A stretch of DNA of 64,000 bases from Streptomyces rubiginosohelvolus (GCF_014649875.1 NZ_BMTW01000006.1:226078-290077); one strand, 5' to 3'. Counted from the first letter of the stretch, positions 31,938 through 41,617 are shown. Program-made: numbers and translations. Notes: generated from the letters alone by a model not told the origin.

Positions 31938-31991
31938 CCGGGCGCGCGCACCGCGTGAAAACCACCGGGCGCGCGCACCGCGTGAAAACCA
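31938..31991. repeat. Perfect 27-bp tandem duplication
   Basis: A 27-bp unit beginning CCGGGCGCGCGCACC and ending GTGAAAACCA occurs twice, head to tail, at 31938-31964 and 31965-31991, without a mismatch. It sits in the 143-nt spacer between vanJ and the repeat-protein gene, about 30 nt before the latter's start. Confidence 0.95.
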
Positions 31992-32019
31992 CCTGCTCCC
32001 CGGCCGAGGACCCGGCAGG

Positions 32020-33627
32020 ATGCCCTCCGTGAACCACCTCCTGTGCGGGCTCGCCGCGAACGAGAACCTGCCGTCGTCCCTGCTCGACCGGCTGATCGCC
32101 GTCGCCGACGCCGAGGTCGCCGACCACCTCGCCGACCGGGCGGACCTCAGCCGCGCCCAGGCCGTCGCCCTGGCCGCACGCGTCGAGGAGAGCGGGGTGC
32201 CCCTCGCGTGCAGGGGGCGGCTTACGGCTGCGGACGTCGACCCCGTGGCCCGGCCCGACGTGGCTCTCGCCCTGCTCGACACGGGGGCGGCCCCCGCCGC
32301 GTGGGCGCGCCTCCTCGCGGCCGATCCGGTCGTCGAGCACCGGGAGAAGCTGGCCGCCTGCCCGGGCCTCCCGCCCGACGTGGTCGAGACGCTGGCGGCG
32401 GACCCGGAGATACGGGTCGTCGCGGAGGCAGCCCTCTGGGCCCCGGCACGGGTGGCCGCCCGGCTCGCCGCGCATCCGCACGCCGAGGTGCGCCGCATGG
32501 CCGCGGCCAACGAAGCGACACCGCCGTCCGTACTGGAGGCCCTGGTGACCGGGGACGGGCTGCCCGCCGCGCGGCACTGCCTGGTATGCGACCGGCGGAC
32601 GCCGCCGTTCGCCCACGATCCGCACGGCCCGCGACCCGATCGCGACCTGCCACCGTGGGCTTCCTGCGACGGTGCCCACGCGTCCACCACGCACGACCTG
32701 CTGTACGCGGCGCTCCGTAACCCGACCACCCCGGCCGGGGCCCTCGTCGGCTTCGTCGACCACCCGTCGCACCTGCTGCGGCGGGCGCTGGCGGCCCGCC
32801 GTGATCTGCCTCCCCCGGTGTACGAGCTCCTCGCCTCCGACCCCGACCCCGGGGTACGCGCCGGCCTGGCCGAGAACCCCGCCATCGGCGACGCCCTGAT
32901 CCGCGCGCTCGCCGACGACGACTGCCACGACGTGCGGCGCGGGCCGGCGCATCACCCGGGCGTACCCCTCGACGTGCTCACCCGCCTGGCCCGCGGCACC
33001 AGGATCGGCGCCACCCTGTTGCCGAGGATCGCCGCCGCCTCGCTCGCCGAGGTCGAGGCACTGGCCGGGTCGTCGGACCCGGCGGCGCGGATGCTCGTGG
33101 CGCAACGGCGCGACCTCCCCGCCGAGATCCGCGACGCCCTCGCCACCGACCCCGACGCCAAGGTGGTCAAGTCCGTCGCCCCGCACCCCGGGTTGGAGGA
33201 GTCGCAGCTCCGCGCCCTGGCAGGCCGGCACGGCGCCCGGGTCATCGCGGGGATCGCGGCCAATCCCGATGCGACACCGGCGCTGCTGGCCGAACTGGCC
33301 CGGCACGAACCACCCGTACGCAAGGCACTCCGGCTCATCGCCGGGCACCACAACGCGACGGCCCCGGCGCTCCTCGCCTGTCTGGACGACGACGAGGCAC
33401 GACCCGTTGCCGCCAGGCACCCGGCGCTGCCGCAGTCGGTCGTCACCGATCTCGTCGCGGGCGCCGACCTGCGGTCGGCGGAAGCGGCCGCCGCCAACCC
33501 ATCGCTGCCGCACACGGTGATGACGGAATTCCTGCCTCCCCCGCCCGTACGTGCGGGGAGCCCGGGCGGGGATGCCGAGCCCGCCGCCCTCGGCCCTCCC
33601 CGAGGCCGGGACCGACGTACGCGCTAG
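32020..33627 (+). CDS. Leucine-rich-repeat-variant/HEAT-like repeat protein
   Basis: A 535-residue all-helical repeat protein. Units of about 24 residues recur throughout with the pattern A(A/E)xPxxPxxxLxxLAxDPDxxVR, for example NPAIGDALIRALADDD, HPGVPLDVLTRLA and NPDATPALLAELARHE. This is the variant leucine-rich repeat (LRV). A Cys pair CLVCDRR and a later ASCDGAH sit in an insertion around residues 187-220 and may bind metal. No signal peptide. Such proteins are scaffolds; partner unknown. The start is ATG 32020 or GTG 32029 (both have AGGA-type sites). The cobalamin riboswitch begins right after its stop, so it is not part of the transporter operon. Confidence 0.8.
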   Translation: MPSVNHLLCGLAANENLPSSLLDRLIAVADAEVADHLADRADLSRAQAVALAARVEESGVPLACRGRLTAADVDPVARPDVALALLDTGAAPAAWARLLAADPVVEHREKLAACPGLPPDVVETLAADPEIRVVAEAALWAPARVAARLAAHPHAEVRRMAAANEATPPSVLEALVTGDGLPAARHCLVCDRRTPPFAHDPHGPRPDRDLPPWASCDGAHASTTHDLLYAALRNPTTPAGALVGFVDHPSHLLRRALAARRDLPPPVYELLASDPDPGVRAGLAENPAIGDALIRALADDDCHDVRRGPAHHPGVPLDVLTRLARGTRIGATLLPRIAAASLAEVEALAGSSDPAARMLVAQRRDLPAEIRDALATDPDAKVVKSVAPHPGLEESQLRALAGRHGARVIAGIAANPDATPALLAELARHEPPVRKALRLIAGHHNATAPALLACLDDDEARPVAARHPALPQSVVTDLVAGADLRSAEAAAANPSLPHTVMTEFLPPPPVRAGSPGGDAEPAALGPPRGRDRRTR

Positions 33628-33740
33628 GCTGCGGACTCGCCACGGGGGAAGTCCGGTCGAAATCCGGCGCTGACCCGCAACGGTAGACGGACCCCCGGTC
33701 CGTGAGCCCGATCACCCGCGGCACAGAAGGCTCCTGACCA
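33628..33740 (+). ncRNA. Cobalamin riboswitch
   Basis: The leader of the ABC operon contains the conserved core of the B12 riboswitch. GCCACGGGGGAAG, a pair of CCGG repeats (AGTCCGG, ATCCGG), then the hallmark CTGACCCGCAACGGT (33670-33684) and a B12-box-like GAGCCCGATCACCCGC (33704-33719). About 98 nt follow before the GTG start, with a short hairpin near 33774-33787 that could act as expression platform. Bound cobalamin would switch off the importer genes downstream. Confidence 0.93.
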
Positions 33741-33838
33741 TTCGCCGTGGACTGCGAAAAGGGCGCTGCGCGGGACGGCCGCCGTCCGGGGCCGCTCCTC
33801 CTTGCGCGACGCACGGCCCGAGGCGAAAGCGACCGGCC

Positions 33839-34947
33839 GTGGCCACGTCTCTCGACCGCATACCCGCCAAGCCGCCGAGTCCCGCGCGCGTCGGCTCCGG
33901 ACCGGCGCCGCCCCGCCGCGTACCCCTGCCCCTCCTCGTGACCGGGTTGAGCCTCGCCCTTCCGCTCTCACTCGTCTGCGGCGCGGCACTGGGGGCCTCG
34001 GGGCTCTCCTGGGCCGAGGTGACGCGCTACCTGTGGGCGGGGCTGACCGGCGGAGCCATCGGCTCCGACGAGGTCCCGGCCTACACGATCGTCTGGGAAC
34101 TGCGCCTGCCACGGGCGGTTCTGGCCGCTGTCGTGGGCGCAGGTCTGTCGGCCATCGGCGTCGCCGTCCAGGGCATGGTGCGCAACGCGCTCGCCGATCC
34201 GTTCGTGCTCGGCATCTCCTCGGGCGCGGCGGTCGGCGCCAACGCCGTACTCATCTTCGGGGCCTTGGGTGCGCTGGGCATCTGGGCGCTGTCCACGGCG
34301 GCGTTCGCCTCCGCGCTCCTCGCGATGCTGCTCGTGTACGCGGTCGCCCGCACCGAACGCGGTCTCACCCCGCTCCGGCTCGTGCTGACGGGGACCGCGA
34401 TGTACTACGGCTTCTCCGCCGTCACCACGTTCATGGTGTTCGCGGCCGAGCGCGGGGAAGCGGCCCGCTCCGCGATGATGTGGCTGCTCGGCAGCCTGAG
34501 CGGGGCCAACTGGGGTGCCGTGCCGATCGCCGCCGGGGCGGTGCTCGTCGGCCTCGCCCACCTCGGCTGGTCGGCGCGGCGTCTGAACGCCCTCGCCATG
34601 GGCGACGAGACCGCCGCCGCGCTCGGCGTCGCCCCCGGGAGACTGCGCAAGGAACTCTTCCTCGTCTCCGCGGCCGTCACCGGGGCGGTGGTCGCGGTCA
34701 GCGGGGCGATCGGCTTCGTCGGCCTGATGGTCCCGCACGCCACCCGGATGCTGGTCGGCGCGGACCACCGGCGGCTCCTGGGCGTCGCACCCCTCGCGGG
34801 AGCCGTCCTGCTGATCTGGGTCGATATCCTCTCGCGCGTGGTGCTCGCCCCGGCCGAACTGCCGGTGGGCGTCCTCACCGCGGTCATCGGCGTTCCCTGC
34901 TTCATCCTCCTCATGCGCCGGCGCGCCTATTCCTTCGGGGGCATCTG

Positions 34948-34948
<1 letters not shown>
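33839..34948 (+). CDS. Cobalamin-type ABC transporter permease (BtuC/FecCD family)
   Basis: Polytopic permease of 369 residues with about ten membrane helices after a Pro-rich start. FecCD-family signatures are visible: RLPRAVLAAVVGAGLS, GMVRNALADPFVLGISSGAA and GFVGLMVPHATRMLVG. The start is GTG 33839; no other in-frame start gives the full first helix. It ends in TGATG, sharing bases with the ATPase gene. The riboswitch directly upstream points to cobalamin or cobinamide uptake rather than siderophores. Confidence 0.88.
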
Positions 34949-35730
<782 letters not shown>

Positions 35731-35745
35731 AGGAGACCCGCCCTC

Positions 35746-36768
35746 ATGCCCCATCCCCTGCGCCCCGCGGCCCTCGTCCTCGCCGCCGCCCTGGCCCTCA
35801 CCGCCTGCGGAGCGGACGTCACCCCGGAAGCCGACGGGAAGGACAGCAGCGCACAGGCCGACCGCCACTACCCGGTGACCGTGGAGAACTGCGGTGAGAA
35901 GAAGCGCTACGACAAGGCCCCGCAGCGCGTCGTCACCAACGACGTCGGCATCACCGAGATCATGTTCGCCCTCGGACTCGAGGACCACATGGCCGGATAC
36001 GTGATGCCCGACGACAAGGGCGACATGACGTCCGTCCCCTGGAAGGACGGCTACAAGAAGACCAAGTGGCTCTCCAAGGAGCGCATCAACAAGGAACTGG
36101 TCCTCGACGCCCGGGCCGACCTGGTCTTCGCCGGCTGGAACTACGGATTCAACGAGGGCGAGGGCTTCACCCCCGCCGAACTGAAGCGCGTGGGCATCGA
36201 CTCCTACCTGCTCAGCGAGTCGTGCCGGAACGGGCAGGGCAAGGCCCGCGGCGTCATGCCCCCGCTCGAAGCGCTCTACACCGACCTGCGGAACCTCGGA
36301 AAGATCTTCGACGTGGAGGACCGGGCGGACGCCCTCATCACGTCCTTCCGGAAGGAGGTCGCCGACGCGCGCTCCCAGGCGGCCACGGACGACGGCCGCC
36401 TCCGCGTCTTCCTGTACGACGACGGGAAGGACAAGCCGCTGACCTCGGGCGCGTACGCCGGACCGCACGACATCATCACCAAGGCCGGCGGCGACCACAT
36501 CATGAAGGACCTCAAGGACAGCTGGACCACGGTGGGCTGGGAGACCGTCGTCGACCGCGACCCCGAGGTCATCGTCATCAACAACTACGGCGACACCGGC
36601 GCGGACGAGAAGCGGAAGTTCCTGAAGTCCTACAAGCCCCTCGCCGGCGTCTCGGCGATCAAGAACGACCGGATCGTCGTCCTCGACTACGTGGACCTCG
36701 TCGAGAGCCCGCGCAATCCGGCGGCGATCAGCTCGCTCGCCGAGGACCTGAGGAAGTTCGCACGGTAG
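35746..36768 (+). CDS. Cobalamin-type ABC substrate-binding lipoprotein (BtuF-like)
   Basis: Exported lipoprotein of 340 residues. The signal peptide ends in the lipobox LTAC with acylated Cys21. The mature part has the two-lobed periplasmic-binding fold of the FecB/BtuF class: PQRVVTNDVGITEIMFALG in the first lobe, the long linking helix (about residues 185-210, ADALITSFRKEVADA), and VGWETVVDRDPEVIVINN in the second. It delivers the ligand to the permease. AAGGAG lies nine bases before ATG 35746. It ends just before a strong terminator, closing the operon. Confidence 0.87.
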   Translation: MPHPLRPAALVLAAALALTACGADVTPEADGKDSSAQADRHYPVTVENCGEKKRYDKAPQRVVTNDVGITEIMFALGLEDHMAGYVMPDDKGDMTSVPWKDGYKKTKWLSKERINKELVLDARADLVFAGWNYGFNEGEGFTPAELKRVGIDSYLLSESCRNGQGKARGVMPPLEALYTDLRNLGKIFDVEDRADALITSFRKEVADARSQAATDDGRLRVFLYDDGKDKPLTSGAYAGPHDIITKAGGDHIMKDLKDSWTTVGWETVVDRDPEVIVINNYGDTGADEKRKFLKSYKPLAGVSAIKNDRIVVLDYVDLVESPRNPAAISSLAEDLRKFAR

Positions 36769-36774
36769 AAGGGC

Positions 36775-36819
36775 CATGGTGTGCGTAGGCGGTGGGGACC
36801 ACCGCGTACGCACACCATG
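36775..36819. terminator. Very strong bidirectional terminator
   Basis: A 21-bp stem with one mismatch and a 3-nt loop. CATGGTGTGCGTA (36775-36787) pairs with 36807-36819 and the inner part GCGGTGG with CCACCGC. It separates the B12 transporter operon from the convergent aldo/keto reductase. Confidence 0.88.
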
Positions 36820-36832
36820 CCGCCGGGCCGGG

Positions 36833-37663
36833 TCAGCCGTTGAACGTGTCCGGGTCCGGCCCGGTGCGCTCGTCACGGTTGAGGGCGGCGATCTCGCCGA
36901 TGTCCCCTTCGGTGAGCTCGAAGTCGAAGAGCGCGAAGTTGTCCTGGATCCGCTTCAGCGTCACGGACTTGGGGAACACGATGTCCCCGCGCTGCAGATG
37001 CCAGCGCAGCACCACCTGCGCGGGGGTCCTGCCCACCCGCTCGGCGATCCGCGCGATCGCCGGGTCGGAGAGCACCTTGCCCTGGGCGATGGGCGACCAC
37101 GCCTCCGTGGCGATGTCGTGCTCCGCCCCGAAGGCCCGCAGGGGGTCCTGCGTGAGGTACGGGTGCACCTCGATCTGGTTGACGGCGGGCACCACCGTGC
37201 TGCTGTCCAGCAGCCGGCGCAGATGGTTCTCCTGGAAGTTGGAGACCCCGATCGCCTTGGCGCGCCCGGACCGGTAGATCTCCTCCAGCGTCTTCCACGT
37301 CTCCACGAAGTCGCCCGAACCGCCCGGCAGGGGCCAGTGGATGAGGAAGAGGTCCAGGTAGTCGAAGCCCAGCTCCTCCAGGGAGCGGTCGAACGCCCGG
37401 AGCGCCTCGTCGGGTGCGTGCGCCCCGTTGTTCAGCTTGCTCGTGACGAAGACGTCGGCGCGGTCGAGCCCGGATTCCCGGACGGCCTGGCCGACCTCCT
37501 TCTCGTTGCCGTACATCTGCGCCGTGTCGATGTGCCGGTAGCCGGTCTCCAGCGCGGCGACCGTGGTCTCGCAGGTCTCGTCCGGCGGGATCTGGAAGGT
37601 CCCGAAGCCGAGCTGGGGGATCGTCACACCGTTGTTGAGGGTGATGGACGGTACTGAAGGCAC
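36833..37663 (-). CDS. Aldo/keto reductase
   Basis: NADPH-dependent carbonyl reductase of the AKR superfamily, 276 residues. The catalytic tetrad is complete: Asp46 and Tyr51 (HIDTAQMYG), Lys76 (TSKLNNG) and His109 (LIHWPL). Further landmarks are GVSNFQ, NQIEVHPYL and the coenzyme-binding FPKSVTLKRIQDN. These place it with the 2,5-diketogluconate/methylglyoxal reductase group. GTG 37663 is preferred because AGGAG lies six bases upstream; the longer ATG form adds 17 unlikely residues. Monocistronic; no sign of its physiological substrate. Confidence 0.87.
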   Translation of the reverse strand: MPSVPSITLNNGVTIPQLGFGTFQIPPDETCETTVAALETGYRHIDTAQMYGNEKEVGQAVRESGLDRADVFVTSKLNNGAHAPDEALRAFDRSLEELGFDYLDLFLIHWPLPGGSGDFVETWKTLEEIYRSGRAKAIGVSNFQENHLRRLLDSSTVVPAVNQIEVHPYLTQDPLRAFGAEHDIATEAWSPIAQGKVLSDPAIARIAERVGRTPAQVVLRWHLQRGDIVFPKSVTLKRIQDNFALFDFELTEGDIGEIAALNRDERTGPDPDTFNG

Positions 37664-37850
37664 GGTTGCTCCTTGCTCTGTCGACGGCCTCGGAAGGCGG
37701 TGTGGGGGACGCATGGGATGCGGCGGGGCAGCCGCCTCTCAGTGGGGTACCCGACTGACCGAGCAGAAAACTGCCCATAAGCATCTATATCGGTAATATC
37801 CCGCGTGCGCAGAGTGACGGAGGGGGCGGGGAGGGGTGGGCCTCGCCCCG

Positions 37851-38762
37851 CTACGCGGGCTCTGCCGTCGCGTCGGCGGCATGGGCGGGGACGTGAACAC
37901 CCAGCCGGCCTGCCGCGGCGGTGAGGGCCGCTCCCAGCGGAAGGGCGATACGGGTCACGGCGTGCCGGTCGCCCCGGGTCGCATCCCGGTTGACGATCAG
38001 CACCGGCGTACCGGCCCCGGCGGCCTGGCGGACGAAGCGGAGCCCCGACATCACGGTCAGCGACGAGCCCAGGACCAGCAGGGTGCGCGCCTCGCGGACC
38101 AGCGTGCGGCAGCGCTCGACCCGCTGCGGGGGCACGGCCTCGCCGAAGAACACCACGTCCGGTTTGAGGACGCCCCCGCACGCGGCACACGCCACCACAC
38201 GGAAGTCCCCGACCTGCTCGTCCGTGAGGTCCGCGTCGCCGTCCGGGTTCAGCGAGGAGGCCACCGGAGCGAAACCCTCGTTGGCCGCCTCCAGTCGGTG
38301 CGCCAGCGCGCGGCGCGGGCTGAAGGCGCCGCAGGAGAGGCAGACGACCCGGTCCAGACGTCCGTGCAGGTCCACGACCTCCTCGCTGCCCGCGGCCTGG
38401 TGCAGCCCGTCCACGTTCTGGGTAATCACCCCCGCCAGCAGGCCCTGCCGCCCGAACGCGGCCACGGCCCGGTGCCCGGCGTTGGGCCGGGCGCGGCCGA
38501 ACGTACGCCAGCCGAGATGGCTGCGCGCCCAGTAGCGGCGACGGGCCCCGGCGTCGCCCGTGAAGTCCTGATAGGTCATGGGGGTGTGGCGGCTCAGGCT
38601 CCCACCCTCGCCCCGGTAGTCGGGGATGCCCGACTCCGTCGAGATGCCCGCCCCGCTCAGGATCAGGACACCGCCACCGCGCAGCGCCTCGGCAACCGGC
38701 TCCAGGTCCGTCGTGCCCGGCGGCAGCTCCTCGGCCGAGGTCCAGCTCAGGGTGGGTCGCAT
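37851..38762 (-). CDS. Sir2-type NAD-dependent protein deacylase
   Basis: Sirtuin of 303 residues. The NAD-binding GAGIS is at about 37-41, followed by GIPDYRG. TQNVDGLH carries the Asn/Asp pair and the catalytic His lies in VVDLHGR. A four-Cys zinc ribbon (CLSC ... CAAC) has a longer-than-usual inter-pair insertion of some 45 residues (about 147-190). GSSLTVMSG and VNRDATRGD bind ribose. It removes acyl groups from lysines. ATG 38762 has GGAGG at proper spacing; ATG 38768 two codons earlier is too close to it. Stands alone; the upstream gene is divergent. Confidence 0.86.
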   Translation of the reverse strand: MRPTLSWTSAEELPPGTTDLEPVAEALRGGGVLILSGAGISTESGIPDYRGEGGSLSRHTPMTYQDFTGDAGARRRYWARSHLGWRTFGRARPNAGHRAVAAFGRQGLLAGVITQNVDGLHQAAGSEEVVDLHGRLDRVVCLSCGAFSPRRALAHRLEAANEGFAPVASSLNPDGDADLTDEQVGDFRVVACAACGGVLKPDVVFFGEAVPPQRVERCRTLVREARTLLVLGSSLTVMSGLRFVRQAAGAGTPVLIVNRDATRGDRHAVTRIALPLGAALTAAAGRLGVHVPAHAADATAEPA

Positions 38763-39012
38763 GCGCATGCCCTCCAGGGTACGGAAACGGCCCCCGGTGT
38801 CGCCGGCCTCGCGCCACCACGGGGCAAGGGTCGGTTTCCGGCCTCATTTCGTGACAGGGGCATGACCAAGGTCCGATCGCGGCATACGTCCTGCGGCCCG
38901 GGAGGAACGGCAACCGGCCATCGAGGCCGCCCGGTTCCCCGCGAACCGGCCGTTTCTCCCACTCGCCCGGCTCCGCGAGGAGCCGAGCCCCCCATGAGTG
39001 AAGGGACGAACA

Positions 39013-39591
39013 ATGCTGGATTCCAGATGGTTCAAGGCGGCCGGTGTCGCCGTGACGCTCACCCTGGCCTCGGCCACGGCGGCGCACGCCGCTCCCGCGC
39101 CGGACCCGGCCGCGGAGACCACGGCGGCCGTGGTGACGCTCCGCTACGACGACAGCCGGGCCGGCGGCTGGGAGGCGGCGATCGCCGCAGGGGTCGCCTC
39201 CTGGAACGCGAACGTCGGCAACGTCAAGCTCGTCGAGGCCGCGCCCGGCACGCGCGCCGAGATACAGATCGTGGCCACCAGCGGCTGGCCCCAGGCCACG
39301 CTCGGCCCGGTCCGCCCCGGCGGCCAGGCCCGGGTCGAGCTGGGCAGCCAGGCGGTCACCCAGGGCCATAACAAGACCCGTATCGCCGCCCATGAACTCG
39401 GCCACAGCCTGGGCCTGCCCGACACCAAGCCCGGCCCCTGCTCGCAGCTGATGTCGGGCTCCAGCGCCGGTACGAGCTGCACGAACGCGGTTCCGAACGC
39501 GGCCGAGCGGTCCCGCGTGGAGTCCGCCTACGCGGGCGGCCTCGCCTCCCTCGTCCCGGCCGACGGTCGCATCCTGGTGGACGCCCCGTAA
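39013..39591 (+). CDS. snpA: Snapalysin-type secreted zinc metalloprotease (M7)
   Basis: Small secreted neutral protease, 192 residues. Signal peptide 1-26 (cleavage after AHA) is followed by a short propeptide and the M7 domain. The zinc motif HELGHSLGLPD (His127, Glu128, His131, Asp137) is the snapalysin form of the HExxHxxGxxD pattern with Asp as third ligand. A Cys pair (PCSQ and SCTN) probably forms a disulfide. ATG 39013 has AGGGA about seven bases upstream. The LysR-type activator that often flanks snpA is not in this window. Followed by a 13-bp-stem terminator. Confidence 0.87.
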   Translation: MLDSRWFKAAGVAVTLTLASATAAHAAPAPDPAAETTAAVVTLRYDDSRAGGWEAAIAAGVASWNANVGNVKLVEAAPGTRAEIQIVATSGWPQATLGPVRPGGQARVELGSQAVTQGHNKTRIAAHELGHSLGLPDTKPGPCSQLMSGSSAGTSCTNAVPNAAERSRVESAYAGGLASLVPADGRILVDAP

Positions 39592-39608
39592 TCGGCCGTA
39601 CGGCGAAA

Positions 39609-39646
39609 GGCGGGGAGCCGGGCTCGTATCGAACCGGCTCCCCGCC
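39609..39646. terminator. Bidirectional terminator hairpin
   Basis: Perfect 13-bp stem GGCGGGGAGCCGG (39609-39621) with complement 39634-39646 and 12-nt loop, between the convergent snapalysin and SGNH hydrolase genes. Confidence 0.83.
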
Positions 39647-39730
39647 GACCGGCAACAGAGTGTTCGGCTGCCCGTCGACCGGCGGACGAGGCGCCGGGCG
39701 GGGATCCGGCCGGTGGCCGGGCGCTCGGCA

Positions 39731-40915
39731 TCACCGCTCCTGCGGAGCGAAGGGCCCACCGAGGCCGAAGGCGTGCCGGGAGAAGCGTTCGGCGATACGC
39801 CGGTGGGTGGCGGGATCCGGGTGCAGATCGTCGGGCAACGGGAGCTCGGCATGATCGGCCGCGCCGTAGAGGGCCAGCCCGTCGAGGTGGTGCAGATGGG
39901 GGTCGGTGGCCGCGCGCTCCCCGACGATCCGGGTCAGCTCGTCCCGGATGACGGTGAGAGTGAGCTTCCCCGCGGCGACCTCCGCCGGATCGCCGGTGGC
40001 TGTGAACCCCACCCGCCCCTCGCTCATCGCGGTGAAGTCCGGGGCGAGCGGCCCCGGGGTGTTCTCGTGGATGGGGCAGCAGATCGGCGAGATCACCAGC
40101 AGGGGTGCGGTGGGGTGCCCGTCGCGCAGAGTGTCGAGGAAGCCGTGGACAGCCGGGCCGAACGCGCGCAGCCGCATCAGGTCGGCGTTGACGATGTTGA
40201 TGCCGATCTTGACGCTGAGCAGGTCGGCGGGGGTGTCGCGCATGGCGCGGGCGGTGAAGGGGTCGAGCAGGGCGCCGCCGCCGAACCCCAAGTTGATCAG
40301 TTCGGCGCCGCCGGAGGCCGCGGCCAGGGCCGGCCAGGTGCCGGTCGGGGTGGTGGCGTTGGAGCCGTGGCTGATGGAACTGCCGTGGTGCAGCCAGACC
40401 GGGCGGCCGCTCGGCCGGGGAGCGCGGACCGGAGCGTCGGTGCGCAGGGCGACCAGGCGCGTCGTCTCGTCGTGGGGCAGCCAGATCTCGACGTCCTTCT
40501 CGTCGTCCGGAAGGCCGGTGAACCGGAGCGTCTCGATCGGCCCCGGGCGAGTCTGGGCCGTCCCCGCGGACATGTCGATGGTGAGCGTGTCGCCGGCGCG
40601 GACACTGGCCCGGCCCGCGAGACGGCCGTCCACGAGGAGTTCGTACACACCGTCGGGGCGCGGGGGCGCTCCGACGTAGACGCGCTTGGTGGCGACCACG
40701 TCCAGTTCGACGGCGGTGGCCCGGGTGCGGAACGCCAGCCGGACCCCTGAGGGCTGCGACTCGGCCATCGCCAGCTGGCCGTCGGTGATCTGTTGCCGTG
40801 CCCGGGCGGGCAGCCGGTGCGGCAGCACTCCGCGCTCGGTCTGCTCCAGGTCGAGCGCGCCGCGCAGGATGTCGGTGCTGATGGGTGTCGTCGTCCAGTC
40901 GTGCCGGGTGGTCAT
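39731..40915 (-). CDS. SGNH/GDSL hydrolase with N-terminal beta-sandwich
   Basis: A 394-residue protein without signal peptide. Residues 1 to about 170 look like a beta-sandwich (FRTRATAVELDVVAT, YELLVDGRLAG), as in carbohydrate-esterase 2-like enzymes. The SGNH hydrolase domain follows: WLHHGSSISHG (Ser in the GDS-like block), LGFGGGA (Gly block), KIGINIVN (Asn block) and DDLHPDPATH (Asp/His). Likely an acyl esterase, perhaps deacetylating sugars. The TetR gene lies 45 nt upstream on the same strand, so the two could share a transcript. Confidence 0.82.
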   Translation of the reverse strand: MTTRHDWTTTPISTDILRGALDLEQTERGVLPHRLPARARQQITDGQLAMAESQPSGVRLAFRTRATAVELDVVATKRVYVGAPPRPDGVYELLVDGRLAGRASVRAGDTLTIDMSAGTAQTRPGPIETLRFTGLPDDEKDVEIWLPHDETTRLVALRTDAPVRAPRPSGRPVWLHHGSSISHGSNATTPTGTWPALAAASGGAELINLGFGGGALLDPFTARAMRDTPADLLSVKIGINIVNADLMRLRAFGPAVHGFLDTLRDGHPTAPLLVISPICCPIHENTPGPLAPDFTAMSEGRVGFTATGDPAEVAAGKLTLTVIRDELTRIVGERAATDPHLHHLDGLALYGAADHAELPLPDDLHPDPATHRRIAERFSRHAFGLGGPFAPQER

Positions 40916-40959
40916 GTTCTCGGTCTCTTCGTTCGTCGCGAGGGGAGGGGGTGTCCGGG

Positions 40960-41535
40960 TCAGGAAGAAGAAGCGGGCCAGTTGCGCAGCAGGGAGTCGA
41001 GCGCGTCGAGGATCTCCGTCCAGCTCTCCTCGGAGGAGGGGGCGCTGTGGCTGAAACTGCCCGCCATCTCCAGCTCCACGTAGCCGTTGAAGACGCTGCC
41101 CAGGAGCCGCACCGCGTGCGTCTCCTGAAGCTCGGGCAGGTCGTAGCCGCGCAGGAGCGCCCGTGTCATCCGGGAGTGGCGCGGGCCCGCGCTCGCGGCC
41201 GCCGTGGCCGCGTCGAGGCGGAACCGGGCGGCGGCGAAGCGGCCCGGGTGCTGGAACGCGTAGTCACGGTAGGCGTTGGCGAACGCGCCGAGCGCGTCCC
41301 TGCCCGCCCGCCCCGCGATGGCCGCCGACGCCTGGTCGGCGAGTTCCTCCAGGGCCAGCAGGGCGATCCTGGTCTTGAGGTCGTGGGCGTTCTTGACGTG
41401 CGAATACAGGCTCGCGGTCTTGATGCCCAGCTTCCGGGCGAGCTCCGACGGGGTCACCTGCTCGAAGCCGATCTCGTCCGCCAGCTCCGCGCCCGCCCGC
41501 ACCACGCGCTCCGCGGCCAGTCCCGCTCGTGCCAT
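40960..41535 (-). CDS. TetR-family transcriptional regulator
   Basis: A 191-residue repressor. The N-terminal helix-turn-helix is TPSELARKLGIKTASLYSHV (residues about 27-46), and the C-terminal ligand domain ends in SSEESWTEILDALDSLL, as in the WHG-type TetR C-domain. ATG 41535 has GGAGG just upstream. It is divergent from an FBP-domain gene. An almost ideal TetR operator (TTTGCCTAA, 5 nt, TTAGGCAAA) plus a third half-site lie in the 82-nt gap, so it very probably represses itself, the FBP gene and perhaps the SGNH hydrolase downstream of it. Confidence 0.87.
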   Translation of the reverse strand: MARAGLAAERVVRAGAELADEIGFEQVTPSELARKLGIKTASLYSHVKNAHDLKTRIALLALEELADQASAAIAGRAGRDALGAFANAYRDYAFQHPGRFAAARFRLDAATAAASAGPRHSRMTRALLRGYDLPELQETHAVRLLGSVFNGYVELEMAGSFSHSAPSSEESWTEILDALDSLLRNWPASSS

Positions 41536-41561
41536 GCCACCCTCCGAACACTGCCCCATAG

Positions 41562-41603
41562 TTGCCTAAAGAAATATACGTTTGCCTAATGGTCTTAGGC
41601 AAA
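41562..41603. promoter_or_regulatory. TetR operator: perfect palindrome plus an extra half-site
   Basis: TTTGCCTAA (41581-41589) and TTAGGCAAA (41595-41603) form a perfect 9-bp inverted repeat with a 5-nt spacer. A third copy of the half-site, TTGCCTAA, lies at 41562-41569. The cluster fills the gap between the divergent TetR and FBP genes. Confidence 0.85.
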
Positions 41604-41617
41604 TTAGCGTGGATCTC

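Noticed and set aside
31465..33513. A 682-codon minus-strand frame opposite vanJ and the LRV protein
   Set aside because: Gly/Arg-rich shadow without domain features.
40960..41535. TetR and SGNH hydrolase as one resistance operon
   Set aside because: The hydrolase carries no drug-inactivation signature; only the TetR/FBP link is supported by the operator.
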